From positions 744,001 to 808,000 of the forward strand of contig NZ_JAYLVL010000002.1 of assembly GCF_046156175.1 (NCBI RefSeq): 64,000 bases of DNA, written 5' to 3'. Positions 25,010 through 33,479 of the stretch are shown here, piece by piece. The stretch comes from Lacisediminihabitans sp046156175. GTDB lineage: Bacteria > Actinomycetota > Actinomycetes > Actinomycetales > Microbacteriaceae. The translations under genes were made by a program, and so were the position numbers. The notes under the pieces were generated by a model. That model was not told where the DNA came from and did no database searches. It worked only from the letters and a program-made list of their open reading frames with translations. Positions within the stretch are counted from its first letter, which is position 1; each line of letters begins with the position of its first letter.

Positions 25010-25318
25010 GTGAACTGGTGGATCTTCGGGGGTGTGGTCGTCGGCCTTGTGCTGTTCGGCATCCTCGGCCAGCGCTTCGGGCTCATCGACATCGTCGGGA
25101 AGAGCAAGGCGCGAAGCGCCGGAAACGGCGCCGGACTGATGGGCATCGGAGACGAGATCTTCGCACCGGCCCGACACGAGGCGGCGATCGAAATGGATCG
25201 CCAGACCATCCTGCCCGCCCCTGCTCCGGTTGCCGGCGATCCGGTGCGCCCCTCAGAGGAGGCCGGAATCTACCGTGGGCGCGTCACGATCGACCTCGGC
25301 CGCGCGCCGCGCGAGTAG
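25010..25318 (+). CDS. Small single-helix membrane protein, unknown function
   Basis: A GTG start gives 102 residues: one N-terminal membrane helix (WWIFGGVVVGLVLFGILG) and a cytoplasmic tail containing LMGIGDEIFAPARHEAAIEM. The tail motif GDEIFAPARHEA recurs in small actinobacterial proteins; I believe it is DUF6191, but cannot check. The proline-rich end is probably disordered. No ribosome binding site of normal strength is seen, and the gene stands alone. Function unknown. Confidence 0.6.
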   Translation: MNWWIFGGVVVGLVLFGILGQRFGLIDIVGKSKARSAGNGAGLMGIGDEIFAPARHEAAIEMDRQTILPAPAPVAGDPVRPSEEAGIYRGRVTIDLGRAPRE

Positions 25319-25348
25319 CCGCAGCCGCACTTCAGCCCGCGGTCGTTC

Positions 25349-25398
25349 CCTCTCGTCAGGTCTGGTCGTTCTCGCCGAGGCACAAACCTGACGAGAGG
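25349..25398. repeat. Long hairpin downstream of the small membrane protein gene
   Basis: CCTCTCGTCAGGT (25349-25361) and ACCTGACGAGAGG (25386-25398) are perfect 13-nt arms around a 24-nt loop. It could be the terminator of the preceding gene or a dispersed palindromic repeat. Confidence 0.55.
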
Positions 25399-25400
25399 AA

Positions 25401-25806
25401 ACACAGCGTTCGTGGACGTCGTTGGGAGGGTCGCCCAGCGTGACAAAACGTCGCCACCAGAGGCTGCCGAGTGGTGGGCGGTCGCAAGGTTGGCCGCCCG
25501 CGAGCCGTCCCCGCAACGCGAATCCCCTGCGGCAGCGAGCGGCCGGGAGCGGATGACACCGCCGACACGCTCGTCGCCGGAAGCAACGCTCCGCCTCCGC
25601 ACCCGAACATCCGCCCTCAGCACGGTGATGCCCGGCCATCCGGGCGTCGGGACATCAGCGCGTCGGCCCGGCACCGTTCATGTTCACGATCGAGCATGGT
25701 CATCCCGACATCCGCCGCCGCCGACATCGGCCGAAAATCCGGTGTCGAACAGGCCTTTCGCCGAGAATCTGCTGTCGAACGAACTGCCCTGGCTGCCGTC
25801 AGACCC
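25401..25806. other. Intergenic stretch without a recognisable gene
   Basis: Frames here stay open by high GC but give no family-like sequence. The only structure is a direct repeat: 25730-25750 and 25760-25780 agree at 18 of 21 positions (GCCGARAATCYGSTGTCGAA pattern) with a 30-nt period. No gene, RNA or operator can be supported. Confidence 0.4.
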
Positions 25807-26094
25807 TCAGACGCGCTGCTCGAGCTCCTGGTATTCCGGGTGACGGCTCAACCACGTCACGACGTAGGGGCAGTCGGCCACCACGCGGTAGTCGGTATCG
25901 GTGCGGATGTGATCGAGCACCGATTGCACCATCTCCGAGGCGAGACCGGCACCGCGCATCGACGGATCGATCTCGGTATGGGTGATGTGGATGTCGCGGT
26001 CCAGAAGTTGATAGTCGGTGAGTCCGACCTCGACGCCGTCTTTGGTGAAGACGTAACGGTTCTGGGCTGGGAGGTGCTGCACGGCAGTGGACAT
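25807..26094 (-). CDS. GNAT-like acetyltransferase, YjdJ type
   Basis: Starting at the ATG (a GTG one codon upstream is possible), this is a 95-residue short GNAT protein. It contains TEIDPSMRGAGLASEMVQSV, with the acetyl-CoA-binding R-G-x-G-L-A loop, and CPYVVTWLSRHPEYQEL, the end typical of the YjdJ / GCN5-related small family. These proteins are intracellular and of unknown substrate; human and bacterial members of the group are minimal acetyl-CoA-binding folds. It stands alone between two + strand regions. Confidence 0.78.
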   Translation of the reverse strand: MSTAVQHLPAQNRYVFTKDGVEVGLTDYQLLDRDIHITHTEIDPSMRGAGLASEMVQSVLDHIRTDTDYRVVADCPYVVTWLSRHPEYQELEQRV

Positions 26095-26163
26095 CACACG
26101 AGACTACGTTCGGCGACCGGGCAGCGCAAAGGGATTGACTTGCGGGTGCGGGAGAATAAGAGG

Positions 26164-27015
26164 ATGCCCGCCGCCTGGACGCCCGAATCGCCCGATCGCG
26201 TGATCCACGACGACAACCTCGCGGCTGTCGCGGGGCTTCCCGACGGAGCTTTCACCCTCGTCTACCTCGACCCGCCCTTCAACACCGGGCGCTCGCAGGC
26301 CCGGCAGTCCACGACGAGCGTGCGCTCCGCATCGGGCCCGATCCGCGGGTTCAAGGGGCAGCAGTACGAGCGCATCCGCGGTGACCTGATGAGCTACGAC
26401 GACCATTTCGAGGACTACTGGACCTTTCTCGAGCCGCGGCTCGCCGAGGCCTGGCGGTTGCTCGCCGATGACGGCACGCTCTACCTCCACCTCGACTATC
26501 GCGAGGCCCACTACGCCAAGGTGTTGCTCGACGCGCTCTTCGGGCGGGAGAGCTTTCTCAACGAGATCATCTGGGCCTACGACTACGGCGCCAAGTCAAA
26601 GAATCGCTGGCCGACGAAGCACGACACGATCCTCGTCTATGTGAAGAATCCGAAGGGGTACTACTTCGACTCGACCACCGTCGACCGCGAGCCCTACATG
26701 GCACCGGGGCTTGTCACACCAGAGAAGGTCGCGCTCGGCAAGCTGCCGACCGATGTCTGGTGGCACACCATCGTCTCGCCGACCGGTCGGGAGAAGACCG
26801 GCTATCCCACGCAGAAGCCGGAGGGCATCCTGCGCCGCATCATCCAGGCCTCGACCCGCGAGGGTGACTGGGTGCTGGACTTCTTCGCCGGCTCAGGCAC
26901 GACCGGCGCGGTCGCCGCATCCCTGGGCCGCCGTTTCGTGCTCGTCGATGAGAGTGCGGATGCGCTCGCCGTGATCCGTGCGCGGCTCACAAAAGCAGGC
27001 GTCGCCTTCGAATAG
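26164..27015 (+). CDS. Site-specific DNA methyltransferase, beta class, without partner nuclease
   Basis: The ATG gives 283 residues. Motif IV (LVYLDPPFNTG) comes first and the AdoMet-binding motif I (VLDFFAGSGTTG) last, so this is a beta-class amino-methyltransferase that modifies N6-adenine or N4-cytosine. TPEKVALGKLPTDVWWHTIV and YPTQKPEGILRRII are typical of the class. The target region between motifs is short. No restriction endonuclease gene is adjacent, so it looks like an orphan enzyme with a possible regulatory role. The recognition site cannot be read from sequence. Confidence 0.85.
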   Translation: MPAAWTPESPDRVIHDDNLAAVAGLPDGAFTLVYLDPPFNTGRSQARQSTTSVRSASGPIRGFKGQQYERIRGDLMSYDDHFEDYWTFLEPRLAEAWRLLADDGTLYLHLDYREAHYAKVLLDALFGRESFLNEIIWAYDYGAKSKNRWPTKHDTILVYVKNPKGYYFDSTTVDREPYMAPGLVTPEKVALGKLPTDVWWHTIVSPTGREKTGYPTQKPEGILRRIIQASTREGDWVLDFFAGSGTTGAVAASLGRRFVLVDESADALAVIRARLTKAGVAFE

Positions 27016-27035
27016 TCGCGGTACTGGGTGTGCCG

Positions 27036-27683
27036 CTACGACAGCACACTCACCCTCACCAGCGGCCGTGGTTCGTGCTGCTCCGGCCAGGTGCCGGCCA
27101 GTGATTCCTGTTCGAGACCCTCCGGGCTCGTCGCCGCGTCGAGCACGCGGGCCACGACCACCCGGACGCCGCCGGCCTCGACCGCCGTGGATGCGGCTTC
27201 GTGCCGCGTGGAGATCGTGCCGGCCGAGGACGGCACGGTAGCGCCGGGATTCCCGCTTCCGGTTACTCGGGCGGAGGAATCGCGCGCGACTCTCTCGCCG
27301 TCCACCTCGAAGTATTCGTCGGCCTGCACCCCGCCGGTGAACGCCGCCGCGGTGACCGCGGCGAGGTAGACGGGGTCCGCGGTGGCGTCGTACACCCACC
27401 GCGTGCCCAGTACCGAATGCTCCATGGTGCCGATCAGGGATTCGGTGGCGCTGGCGAGAGGTGCTGCACGGTAGGTGAGAGGCAACTGCAGCAACGGCCC
27501 GCCTTCGACCCTCACGAGGAGGGTCTCGATGCCGACTTCCCCATCCGGATCATCGAATCGGTAGGACGCGACGCTCGTCAGAACCGCCGGAGCGCTGCCG
27601 GGGAACCACGGCTGGGTCGGAGCCCAGGCCGACACGAGTTCGATCTTCGACGGAGTCAGCTGGGCACGGTGGAGGAGAGCCAT
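27036..27683 (-). CDS. Stand-alone maltokinase N-terminal cap-like protein
   Basis: This 215-residue protein resembles the N-terminal cap domain of mycobacterial maltokinase, present without the kinase domain: MALLHRAQLTPSKIELVSAW, YRFDDPDGEVGIETLLVR, QLPLTYRAAPL and EHSVLGTRWVYDATADPVYL are characteristic. In full maltokinases this part covers the phosphotransferase core that phosphorylates maltose. Free copies occur widely in actinobacteria and their role is not known. No maltokinase or trehalose synthase gene is nearby. It runs opposite to the methyltransferase gene and ends 20 nt from it. Confidence 0.7.
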   Translation of the reverse strand: MALLHRAQLTPSKIELVSAWAPTQPWFPGSAPAVLTSVASYRFDDPDGEVGIETLLVRVEGGPLLQLPLTYRAAPLASATESLIGTMEHSVLGTRWVYDATADPVYLAAVTAAAFTGGVQADEYFEVDGERVARDSSARVTGSGNPGATVPSSAGTISTRHEAASTAVEAGGVRVVVARVLDAATSPEGLEQESLAGTWPEQHEPRPLVRVSVLS

Positions 27684-27758
27684 GTGATCGATGCTAGGCG
27701 CCCCCGGTGGGCCCGTCCACCGCCGGTGGCACTGCCGGAAGGCGGACTCGAGCCGCGA

Positions 27759-28628
27759 TCACCCGCCGATCGAATCGAGTTCCTCGATCGCGTCCGCCGG
27801 TAGTTCCAGCCCAGCTCCAGTCACATTGTCGTGAAGGTGCGCGAGGGAGGAGGTGCCCGGAATGAGCAGGATGTTGGGCGAGCGCTGGAGCAGCCACGCC
27901 AGCGCCACCGCCATCGGGGAGGCCTCGAGGCGCAGTGCGACGGCGCTGAGCACGTGCGACTGAAGGGGGGTGAATCCGCCGAGCGGGAAGTAGGGCACGT
28001 AAGAGATGCCCTGGGCGGCGAGCGAGTCGATGAGAGCGTCATCCCGGCGGTGAGCAATGTTGTACATGTTCTGCACTGTCACGATCGGCGCGATGGACTG
28101 CGCCTCCGCGACTTGTTCGGCGTTGACCGTGCTGACCCCGAGGTGCCTGATCAGACCCTCCTGCTGCAGTTCGGCCAGGGCAGTGAACGGCTCCGCGATG
28201 GATCCGGCGCTCGGCCCGTCGACGGCACCGACGCGGAGGTTCACCACCTCGAGCGTGTCGAGGCCGAGGCGCGAGAGGTTGTCGTGCACGGCCTGCCGCA
28301 GTTGGTCGCGAGAGCGCGCCGGCGGCCAGTTGCCTTCGGCGTCACGCAGCGAGCCGACTTTGGTGACGAGGTGAAGGTCATCGGCGTAGGGGTGCAGCGC
28401 CTCCCTGATGATCTCGTTGGTCACGTACGGGCCGTAGAAATCGGAGGTGTCGATGTGGTTGATTCCGAGTTCGGCGACAGCCTGGAGTACCGCGACGGCT
28501 CCGGGGCGGTCGGCGGGGGGACCGAAGACATGGGGGCCGGCGAGTTGCATCGCTCCGTAGCCCATGCGGGTGAGGGTCGGGCCTCCGGCAAGGGTGAAGA
28601 TTCCTCCGGGAAGTGTGGTGCTCGTCAT
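27759..28628 (-). CDS. Aldo/keto reductase
   Basis: This 289-residue protein is a complete aldo/keto reductase barrel of the YdbC/PdxI-like group. The catalytic tetrad is present: Asp in HIDTSDFYGPY, the Tyr of the same segment, Lys in LVTKVGSL, and a counterpart His position replaced by a small residue, as in some family members. The NADPH site lies in the C-terminal LLQRSPNILLIPGTSS. It would reduce small aldehydes or ketones in the cytosol. The HxlR-like fragment upstream, in the same direction, may once have regulated it. Confidence 0.85.
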   Translation of the reverse strand: MTSTTLPGGIFTLAGGPTLTRMGYGAMQLAGPHVFGPPADRPGAVAVLQAVAELGINHIDTSDFYGPYVTNEIIREALHPYADDLHLVTKVGSLRDAEGNWPPARSRDQLRQAVHDNLSRLGLDTLEVVNLRVGAVDGPSAGSIAEPFTALAELQQEGLIRHLGVSTVNAEQVAEAQSIAPIVTVQNMYNIAHRRDDALIDSLAAQGISYVPYFPLGGFTPLQSHVLSAVALRLEASPMAVALAWLLQRSPNILLIPGTSSLAHLHDNVTGAGLELPADAIEELDSIGG

Positions 28629-28725
28629 GACAGTCCTTTCGGTGGTGCGTCACTCCACTGTGCGCTGTGATCGTCGGCGCAGCCCTGGTTCCCGGCGTGT
28701 TCGGAGCGGGAGCCCCTCCCGAGAG

Positions 28726-29028
28726 TGAAGGTCCGTCGCGGGAGTCGTAGGCCGCCCGCGCCGCGGTGATGTGCTCAGAGCTCTCCATCGCCCAGCATGC
28801 GAAGCCGAGGGCGGGTTCGAGCAGCGTTCGGCCGAGCTCCGTGAGGCTGTATTCGACGCGCGATGGCACCTCGGCGAAGCTCTGTCGGCTCACGAGTCCG
28901 TCGCGCTCGAGCTTCTTCAGGGTGAGCGTCAGCATGCGCTGGGAAATGCCGGGAACGCGATTCTTGAGCTCGGGGCGATCCTGCCCCTCGCCACCAAACA
29001 TCGCCCCCGTCGTCCCGGCGATCGCCAC
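28726..29028 (-). pseudogene. HxlR family regulator, 5'-truncated remnant
   Basis: The visible frame encodes ELKNRVPGISQRMLTLTLKK, LERDGLVSRQSFAEVPSRVE and YSLTELGRTLLEP, the recognition helix, wing and end of an HxlR-type winged helix. The first 40 or so residues of the family, with the Cys-containing start and the first helix, are missing; the fragment begins 15 nt after the end of the LacI gene. The frame also has no stop where the family ends and runs on into the aldo/keto reductase gene. I take it as a gene cut by a rearrangement. Whether a short product is made is unknown. Confidence 0.65.
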
Positions 29029-29042
29029 GTGCAGCCTCGGGG

Positions 29043-30065
29043 CTAGGCGCTGTCACGCTCGACGATGTGCGTCTCCATGATGCACTGGTGTTCCACGGGC
29101 TCGCCCCGCAGAAGGCTGAGCATCATCTGCGCCATCTTCGCACCCATCGCCTCTGCGGGCTGGTGAACCGTCGTGAGCTGGATGGACCCGTTCGAAGCCG
29201 CCGGCGAATCATCGAAGCCCACCACCGCGACATCCTCCGGCACACTGCGACCGCGCTCGCTCAGCACGGAGACCGCACCCGTCGCCATCAGGTCACTCGC
29301 CACGAACACCGAGTCGGTGTCGGGAAAGCGGTCGAGGAGCTCGCGCATGGCGCGGGCGCCACTCAGCTGGGTGAAGTCGCCATAGGCGACCCGGTCGACG
29401 GCGAGCCCCGCCGCCGAGAGTGCCCGCAGGGAGCCCCCAGCCCGGTCCGCCCCGGCCGGCATGTCGGGCGGGCCGGCGATGATGCCGATGTGCTTCCGCC
29501 CGCGATCGATCAGGTATTGGGTGCCCCGGGCCGCGGCGGTGGCGTTGTCGACATCCACGAAATACGCCGGCGGATCGTCGAACCGCATCGGACGTCCGTT
29601 GTAGACCACCGGAATCGTGTCTTGCAGCGTCGCGAGAAACTCGTTGCCGGAGTGGTGGGACACCACGAAAGCCCCGTCGACGTTGCCCCCGGTGAGGTAG
29701 CGGATGGTCTTCTCACTCGGTCGGGACTGGGCGAGCTGCAGGGTGAGAACGTAGTCGCTCCTGTCGAGCTCGCGCGTGATCCCCTGCACGATCGCCGCGA
29801 AGTAGGGGTCTCCGAAGAAGCGGCTGGTCTCCTCGGGGATCACCAGCGCGATCGCGAGGGTGCGATGGTTGGCGAGCGAGCGCGCCGCCCGGTTGGGACT
29901 GTAGTTGAGAGCGCGGATCGCCTCCTGCACCGCCTCGAGCACCTCGGGGCTCACCTGGCTCGACCCATTGACCACCCGCGACACCGTGGATCGAGACACG
30001 CCGGCGGCTGCCGCCACGGCCTCAAGGGTCGGCACGACTCGTCTTGCCGAGGGCGCGATACTCAT
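29043..30065 (-). CDS. cebR: LacI family regulator of the cellobiose operon
   Basis: This 340-residue repressor has the LacI head TLEAVAAAAGVSRSTVSRVV followed by SPNRAARSLANHRT at the hinge, and an effector domain with VYNGRPM and GFDDSPAA. It lies 42 nt downstream of the GH1 gene of a cebEFG-type operon, in the same direction. The operon's promoter carries two copies of TGGGAGCGCTCCCA, the exact consensus box of CebR from Streptomyces, which is released by cellobiose. In Streptomyces cebR lies upstream of cebE; here it is at the far end. The name is based on this box and the gene content. Confidence 0.82.
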   Translation of the reverse strand: MSIAPSARRVVPTLEAVAAAAGVSRSTVSRVVNGSSQVSPEVLEAVQEAIRALNYSPNRAARSLANHRTLAIALVIPEETSRFFGDPYFAAIVQGITRELDRSDYVLTLQLAQSRPSEKTIRYLTGGNVDGAFVVSHHSGNEFLATLQDTIPVVYNGRPMRFDDPPAYFVDVDNATAAARGTQYLIDRGRKHIGIIAGPPDMPAGADRAGGSLRALSAAGLAVDRVAYGDFTQLSGARAMRELLDRFPDTDSVFVASDLMATGAVSVLSERGRSVPEDVAVVGFDDSPAASNGSIQLTTVHQPAEAMGAKMAQMMLSLLRGEPVEHQCIMETHIVERDSA

Positions 30066-30107
30066 CTGCCCGAAGTCTAACCAGAGCCGGCGGACCGTCG
30101 GGATGCG

Positions 30108-31580
30108 CTACAGCGCGCGTTCGCCGATGATCCGCGAGTACTCGATGGCGCTGGCCTTCGGAGTGCGGGCCTGGGTCTCGTAGTCCACCCGCACGATCCC
30201 GAACCGCTTGTCGTATCCCCATGCCCACTCGAAGTTGTCGAGTAGCGACCAGTAGAAGTAGCCCTTCACCGGCACGCCGTCGTCGACGGCATCGAGGATC
30301 GCACCGAGGTGCGCGGTGAGGAAGCTTCGGCGGTCGACATCGTCGACCGAACCATCCGCGAGTACGACGTCGTCGTAGGCCGCGCCGTTCTCGGTGACCG
30401 CGAGGGCGACGCCGGCCGGGCCGCTGTATTCGTCGTGCACACGACGAAGGAGGCGGGTGAGTCCCTCCGGCTGCACATCCCAGTCCATGGCGGTCTGCGG
30501 AAGTCCGCGCGAGTGCCAGTACACGCCGTCGGCGGCGGGGAATGGTGACCGTTTGGGACGCTCGGATGGCGCGGCGGTGGTGGTCTCCTGCAGTCCCGGC
30601 TTCGCGCTCACGAATTCGCCGTGGTAGTAGTTGACGCCGAGGGCATCGATCGGCGTCGAGATGATGCCGAGGTCCCCGGGCTGCACGACGGTCTCGAAGC
30701 CGTTGCCCGCGACATCCCGGATCACGTCCTCCGGATACTCGCCCCGGAAGATCGGATCGAGGAAGAACCGGTTGAACTGGCCGTCGATGCGCCGGGCGGC
30801 ATCGAGATCCTCGGCGTCGTCGGGGTCCACCGGGTCGGCCACGGTGAGGTTGAGCGTGATGCCGAGCTGCAACGCGGGGTCGCGCTTGCGCAGCTCCTGG
30901 ACGACCAGGCCGTGGCCGAGCAGCAGGTGGTGTGCTGCAGCGAGGCCGGCGGGCACGTCCTGGCGGCCAGGGGCGTGCTCTCCGCCGATGTAGCTGAGGA
31001 AGGAGGCGCACCACGGTTCATTGAGGGTGGTCCAGGCATCCACCCGGTCCCCGAGCACGTCGTGCACCGTCGCCGCGTATTCGGCGAACCGGCAGGCGGT
31101 GTCGCGATTCGCCCAACCCCCCTTCTCCTCGAGGGCCTGCGGCAGGTCCCAGTGGTACAGGGTGAGCCACGGTTTGATGTTCTTCTCGAGCAACTGGTCC
31201 ACCAGCTTGGAGTAGAACGCAAGTCCCTGCTTGTTGACCTGCCCTCCGTCCGGGCGCACGCGCGACCAGGAGGTGGAGAAGCGGTAGGTCTGCAGTCCGA
31301 GGTCGGCCATGAGCGCGACGTCGTCCGCAGAGCGGTGGTAGTGATCGCAGGCGACTTCGCCGTTGTCGCCGTGCACGACGGCACCGGGAACCCGGCAGAA
31401 GACGTCCCAGATGGAGTCCGTGCGGCCGTCTTCGTGGGCCGCTCCCTCGATCTGGTACGCCGCGGTCGCGGCGCCGAAGAGGAAGTCCTGCGGAAATGCG
31501 CGCGCGGTCGTGGGCTCTGCAGCGGGGTTGATGGTCACGGGGGCCATCCTCTCGGTGATCGTCGTCTCGAAGCTCGTCAT
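30108..31580 (-). CDS. bglC: GH1 beta-glucosidase of the cellobiose operon
   Basis: The ATG at 31580 overlaps the upstream permease by 4 nt and gives 490 residues; a second Met 11 codons later is possible. The enzyme is a full GH1 barrel: FLFGAATAAYQIEGA at the start, acid/base Glu188 in TLNEPW, nucleophile Glu397 in VTENGA and SLLDNFEWAWGYDKRFG at the aglycone side. It should hydrolyse imported cellobiose and short cellooligosaccharides to glucose in the cytoplasm. The place after two CUT1 permeases and a receptor gene matches cebEFG-bglC of Streptomyces. Confidence 0.9.
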   Translation of the reverse strand: MTSFETTITERMAPVTINPAAEPTTARAFPQDFLFGAATAAYQIEGAAHEDGRTDSIWDVFCRVPGAVVHGDNGEVACDHYHRSADDVALMADLGLQTYRFSTSWSRVRPDGGQVNKQGLAFYSKLVDQLLEKNIKPWLTLYHWDLPQALEEKGGWANRDTACRFAEYAATVHDVLGDRVDAWTTLNEPWCASFLSYIGGEHAPGRQDVPAGLAAAHHLLLGHGLVVQELRKRDPALQLGITLNLTVADPVDPDDAEDLDAARRIDGQFNRFFLDPIFRGEYPEDVIRDVAGNGFETVVQPGDLGIISTPIDALGVNYYHGEFVSAKPGLQETTTAAPSERPKRSPFPAADGVYWHSRGLPQTAMDWDVQPEGLTRLLRRVHDEYSGPAGVALAVTENGAAYDDVVLADGSVDDVDRRSFLTAHLGAILDAVDDGVPVKGYFYWSLLDNFEWAWGYDKRFGIVRVDYETQARTPKASAIEYSRIIGERAL

Positions 31581-32440
31581 CCCTTTACGGCTCCCTGCAT
31601 TATGCCCGCGACCAGTTGCTTTCCGGCGATCAGGAAGAGGGCGATGAGGGGGAGTGTCGCCAGCAGCACGCCGGCGAGCACGATGGAGTAGTCGATGAAG
31701 TAGTTGGCCTGCAGCGTCGCGAGTGACACCGGCAGGGTCGGATTGTCCGCGTTCAGCACGATGAATGGCCAGAAGAAGTTGGTCCAGGTGGTGATGAAGG
31801 TGAAGAGCGCGAGCATCGCCGCGGCCGGTCGGGCGGAGGGCAGGCCGATGTACCAGAAGGTCTGGAACATGCTGGCACCATCGATCCGTCCCGCCTCCAC
31901 GAGCTCGTCGGGGAGCGCCTGTCCGATGTACTGCGTCATCCAAAACACGCCGAAGGCGCTCACCAGCGCCGGCACGATCACCGCGCCGAGGGTGCCGGTC
32001 CAGCCGAAGGCCGACATGGCGATGAAGAGGGGCACGACGCCGAGCTGGGTCGGCACCGCGGTCGTGGCGATCACGAACACCAGCAGGCCCTTCTTGGCGC
32101 GAAACCGCAGCTTCGCAAAGGAATAGCCGGCGAGGGTGGAGAAGAAGACGACGGATGCCGAGACAACAGTCGAGACGATCACGCTGTTGCCGAGCGACTT
32201 CCAGAAGTTGACGCTCTGATTGTCGATCACCGATGCAGCGTTGGCGAAGAAGTTGCCGCCCGGCCACCACGACATGTTCGGGTCGTTGATCGTGGACGAG
32301 TCCCCGCTGCCGATGAGGAACGACCAGTAGAGCGGAAAGACGGATGCGACCATCACGATCGCGAGGAACACATAGACGATCGGGCTCGGGCGTCCGATCG
32401 CGATGGGGCGGACGCGGCGCCGGAGGGGGGAGATGGTCAT
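31577..32440 (-). CDS. cebG: Cellobiose ABC transporter permease (MalG type)
   Basis: The start is the ATG overlapping the upstream permease stop by 4 nt, giving 287 residues (MTISPLRRRVRPIAIGR...). Six membrane helices are expected, with an EAA loop ELVEAGRIDGASMFQTFWYI followed by GLPSARP. It pairs with the MalF-type subunit to form the import channel. The name follows from the CebR boxes and the GH1 gene. No ATPase gene is present; a shared MsiK-type ATPase elsewhere is expected. Confidence 0.88.
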   Translation of the reverse strand: MTISPLRRRVRPIAIGRPSPIVYVFLAIVMVASVFPLYWSFLIGSGDSSTINDPNMSWWPGGNFFANAASVIDNQSVNFWKSLGNSVIVSTVVSASVVFFSTLAGYSFAKLRFRAKKGLLVFVIATTAVPTQLGVVPLFIAMSAFGWTGTLGAVIVPALVSAFGVFWMTQYIGQALPDELVEAGRIDGASMFQTFWYIGLPSARPAAAMLALFTFITTWTNFFWPFIVLNADNPTLPVSLATLQANYFIDYSIVLAGVLLATLPLIALFLIAGKQLVAGIMQGAVKG

Positions 32441-33396
32441 GAGTTGCGTCCTTCGTTGCTGGCGATCCGGCGCGTGATTGCGAGGTTGATGAGCCCGATC
32501 AGCACGATCACCAGGAACAGGAGCCAGGCGACCGCAGCGGCGCGGCCGAAGTTGAGTTGGCCCCAGCCCAGGTTGTAGAGGTAGATGGTGAGGGTGAGCC
32601 ACTGGCTGTTGGCACCCCCGGTGCCGTACTGGTCGAAGAGCCGAGGCTCGTCGAAGATCTGGAGACCGCCGATCGTCGCGGTGATGATCACGAAGATGAG
32701 CGTCGGCCGCAACTGCGGGATGGTGATCGAGAAGAACCGCCGCAGGGCGCCGGCCCCGTCGATGGTCGCCGCCTCGTAGTAGTCGCGCGGGATGGCCTGC
32801 ATGCCGGCGAGCAGGATCAGGGCGTTGTAGCCGGTCCAGCGGAAGTTCACCATGGAGGCGATGGCGAACTGGCTGGCGAGCGGGTTCGAATGCCAGGGGA
32901 TGCCCTGGATCCCGACGTGTGAGAGCAGGGTGTTCACGAGCCCGTACTTGTCGCCGTACATGTTGCTGAAGATGAGGGAGACCGCCACCGGCATCACGAC
33001 GTAGGGCAGCAGCACCCCCATGCGCCAGAAGGTCTTGCCGCGCAGGTTGGTGTCGAGCACCGCGGCGATCACGAGAGCGACCACGATCTGCGGCACCGCT
33101 GACAGCAGGAAGATGCTGAAGGTGTTGCGCAGGGCGATCCAGAATTTCTGCTGCTGGAGCACCCAGACGAAGTTGTCCCCGCCCACGAAATCGCCCTGGC
33201 CGCCGATGAGATCCCAGGCGTGAAGCGACACCCAACCGGTGTAGAGCAGCGGGAACAGGCCGACCACCGAGAACAGCAGGAAGAAGGGCGAGATGTAGAG
33301 ATAGGGCGAGAAGCGGATGTCCCAGCGGCCGAGCCTCTGGCTGAAGGCGATCCTGCGGGGGGTGCGTTGCGCCGCCCGGAGCGTCGAGGTTGTCAT
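32437..33396 (-). CDS. cebF: Cellobiose ABC transporter permease (MalF type)
   Basis: This 319-residue permease has a 35-residue cytoplasmic N-terminus, then six membrane helices (FSPYLYISPFFLLFSVVGLF is the first). The EAA loop is YYEAATIDGAGALRRFFSIT followed by IPQLRP. It follows the receptor gene after an 83-nt gap that contains a hairpin, and overlaps the next permease by 4 nt. Confidence 0.88.
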   Translation of the reverse strand: MTTSTLRAAQRTPRRIAFSQRLGRWDIRFSPYLYISPFFLLFSVVGLFPLLYTGWVSLHAWDLIGGQGDFVGGDNFVWVLQQQKFWIALRNTFSIFLLSAVPQIVVALVIAAVLDTNLRGKTFWRMGVLLPYVVMPVAVSLIFSNMYGDKYGLVNTLLSHVGIQGIPWHSNPLASQFAIASMVNFRWTGYNALILLAGMQAIPRDYYEAATIDGAGALRRFFSITIPQLRPTLIFVIITATIGGLQIFDEPRLFDQYGTGGANSQWLTLTIYLYNLGWGQLNFGRAAAVAWLLFLVIVLIGLINLAITRRIASNEGRNS

Positions 33397-33434
33397 GGAG
33401 CGAGTCCTAGCTGCGTGTGCGGTGGCGAACGAGG

Positions 33435-33464
33435 CCGGGTCGCCCGCGGAGGCGAGCGACCCGG
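33435..33464 (-). other. Hairpin between cebE and cebF
   Basis: CCGGGTCGC (33435-33443) and GCGACCCGG (33456-33464) are perfect 9-nt arms around a 12-nt loop, just after the receptor gene stop. It may stabilise the receptor mRNA or reduce read-through, keeping the receptor above the permeases. Confidence 0.5.
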
Positions 33465-33479
33465 GTGATGCTCGACGGA

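Noticed and set aside
25730..25780. CRISPR-like pair of repeats with 30-nt period
   Set aside because: Only two imperfect copies with a 9-nt gap and no cas genes; not an array.
25471..26163. Upstream extension of the DNA methyltransferase
   Set aside because: The frame is open but has no family-like sequence and overlaps the GNAT gene on the other strand.
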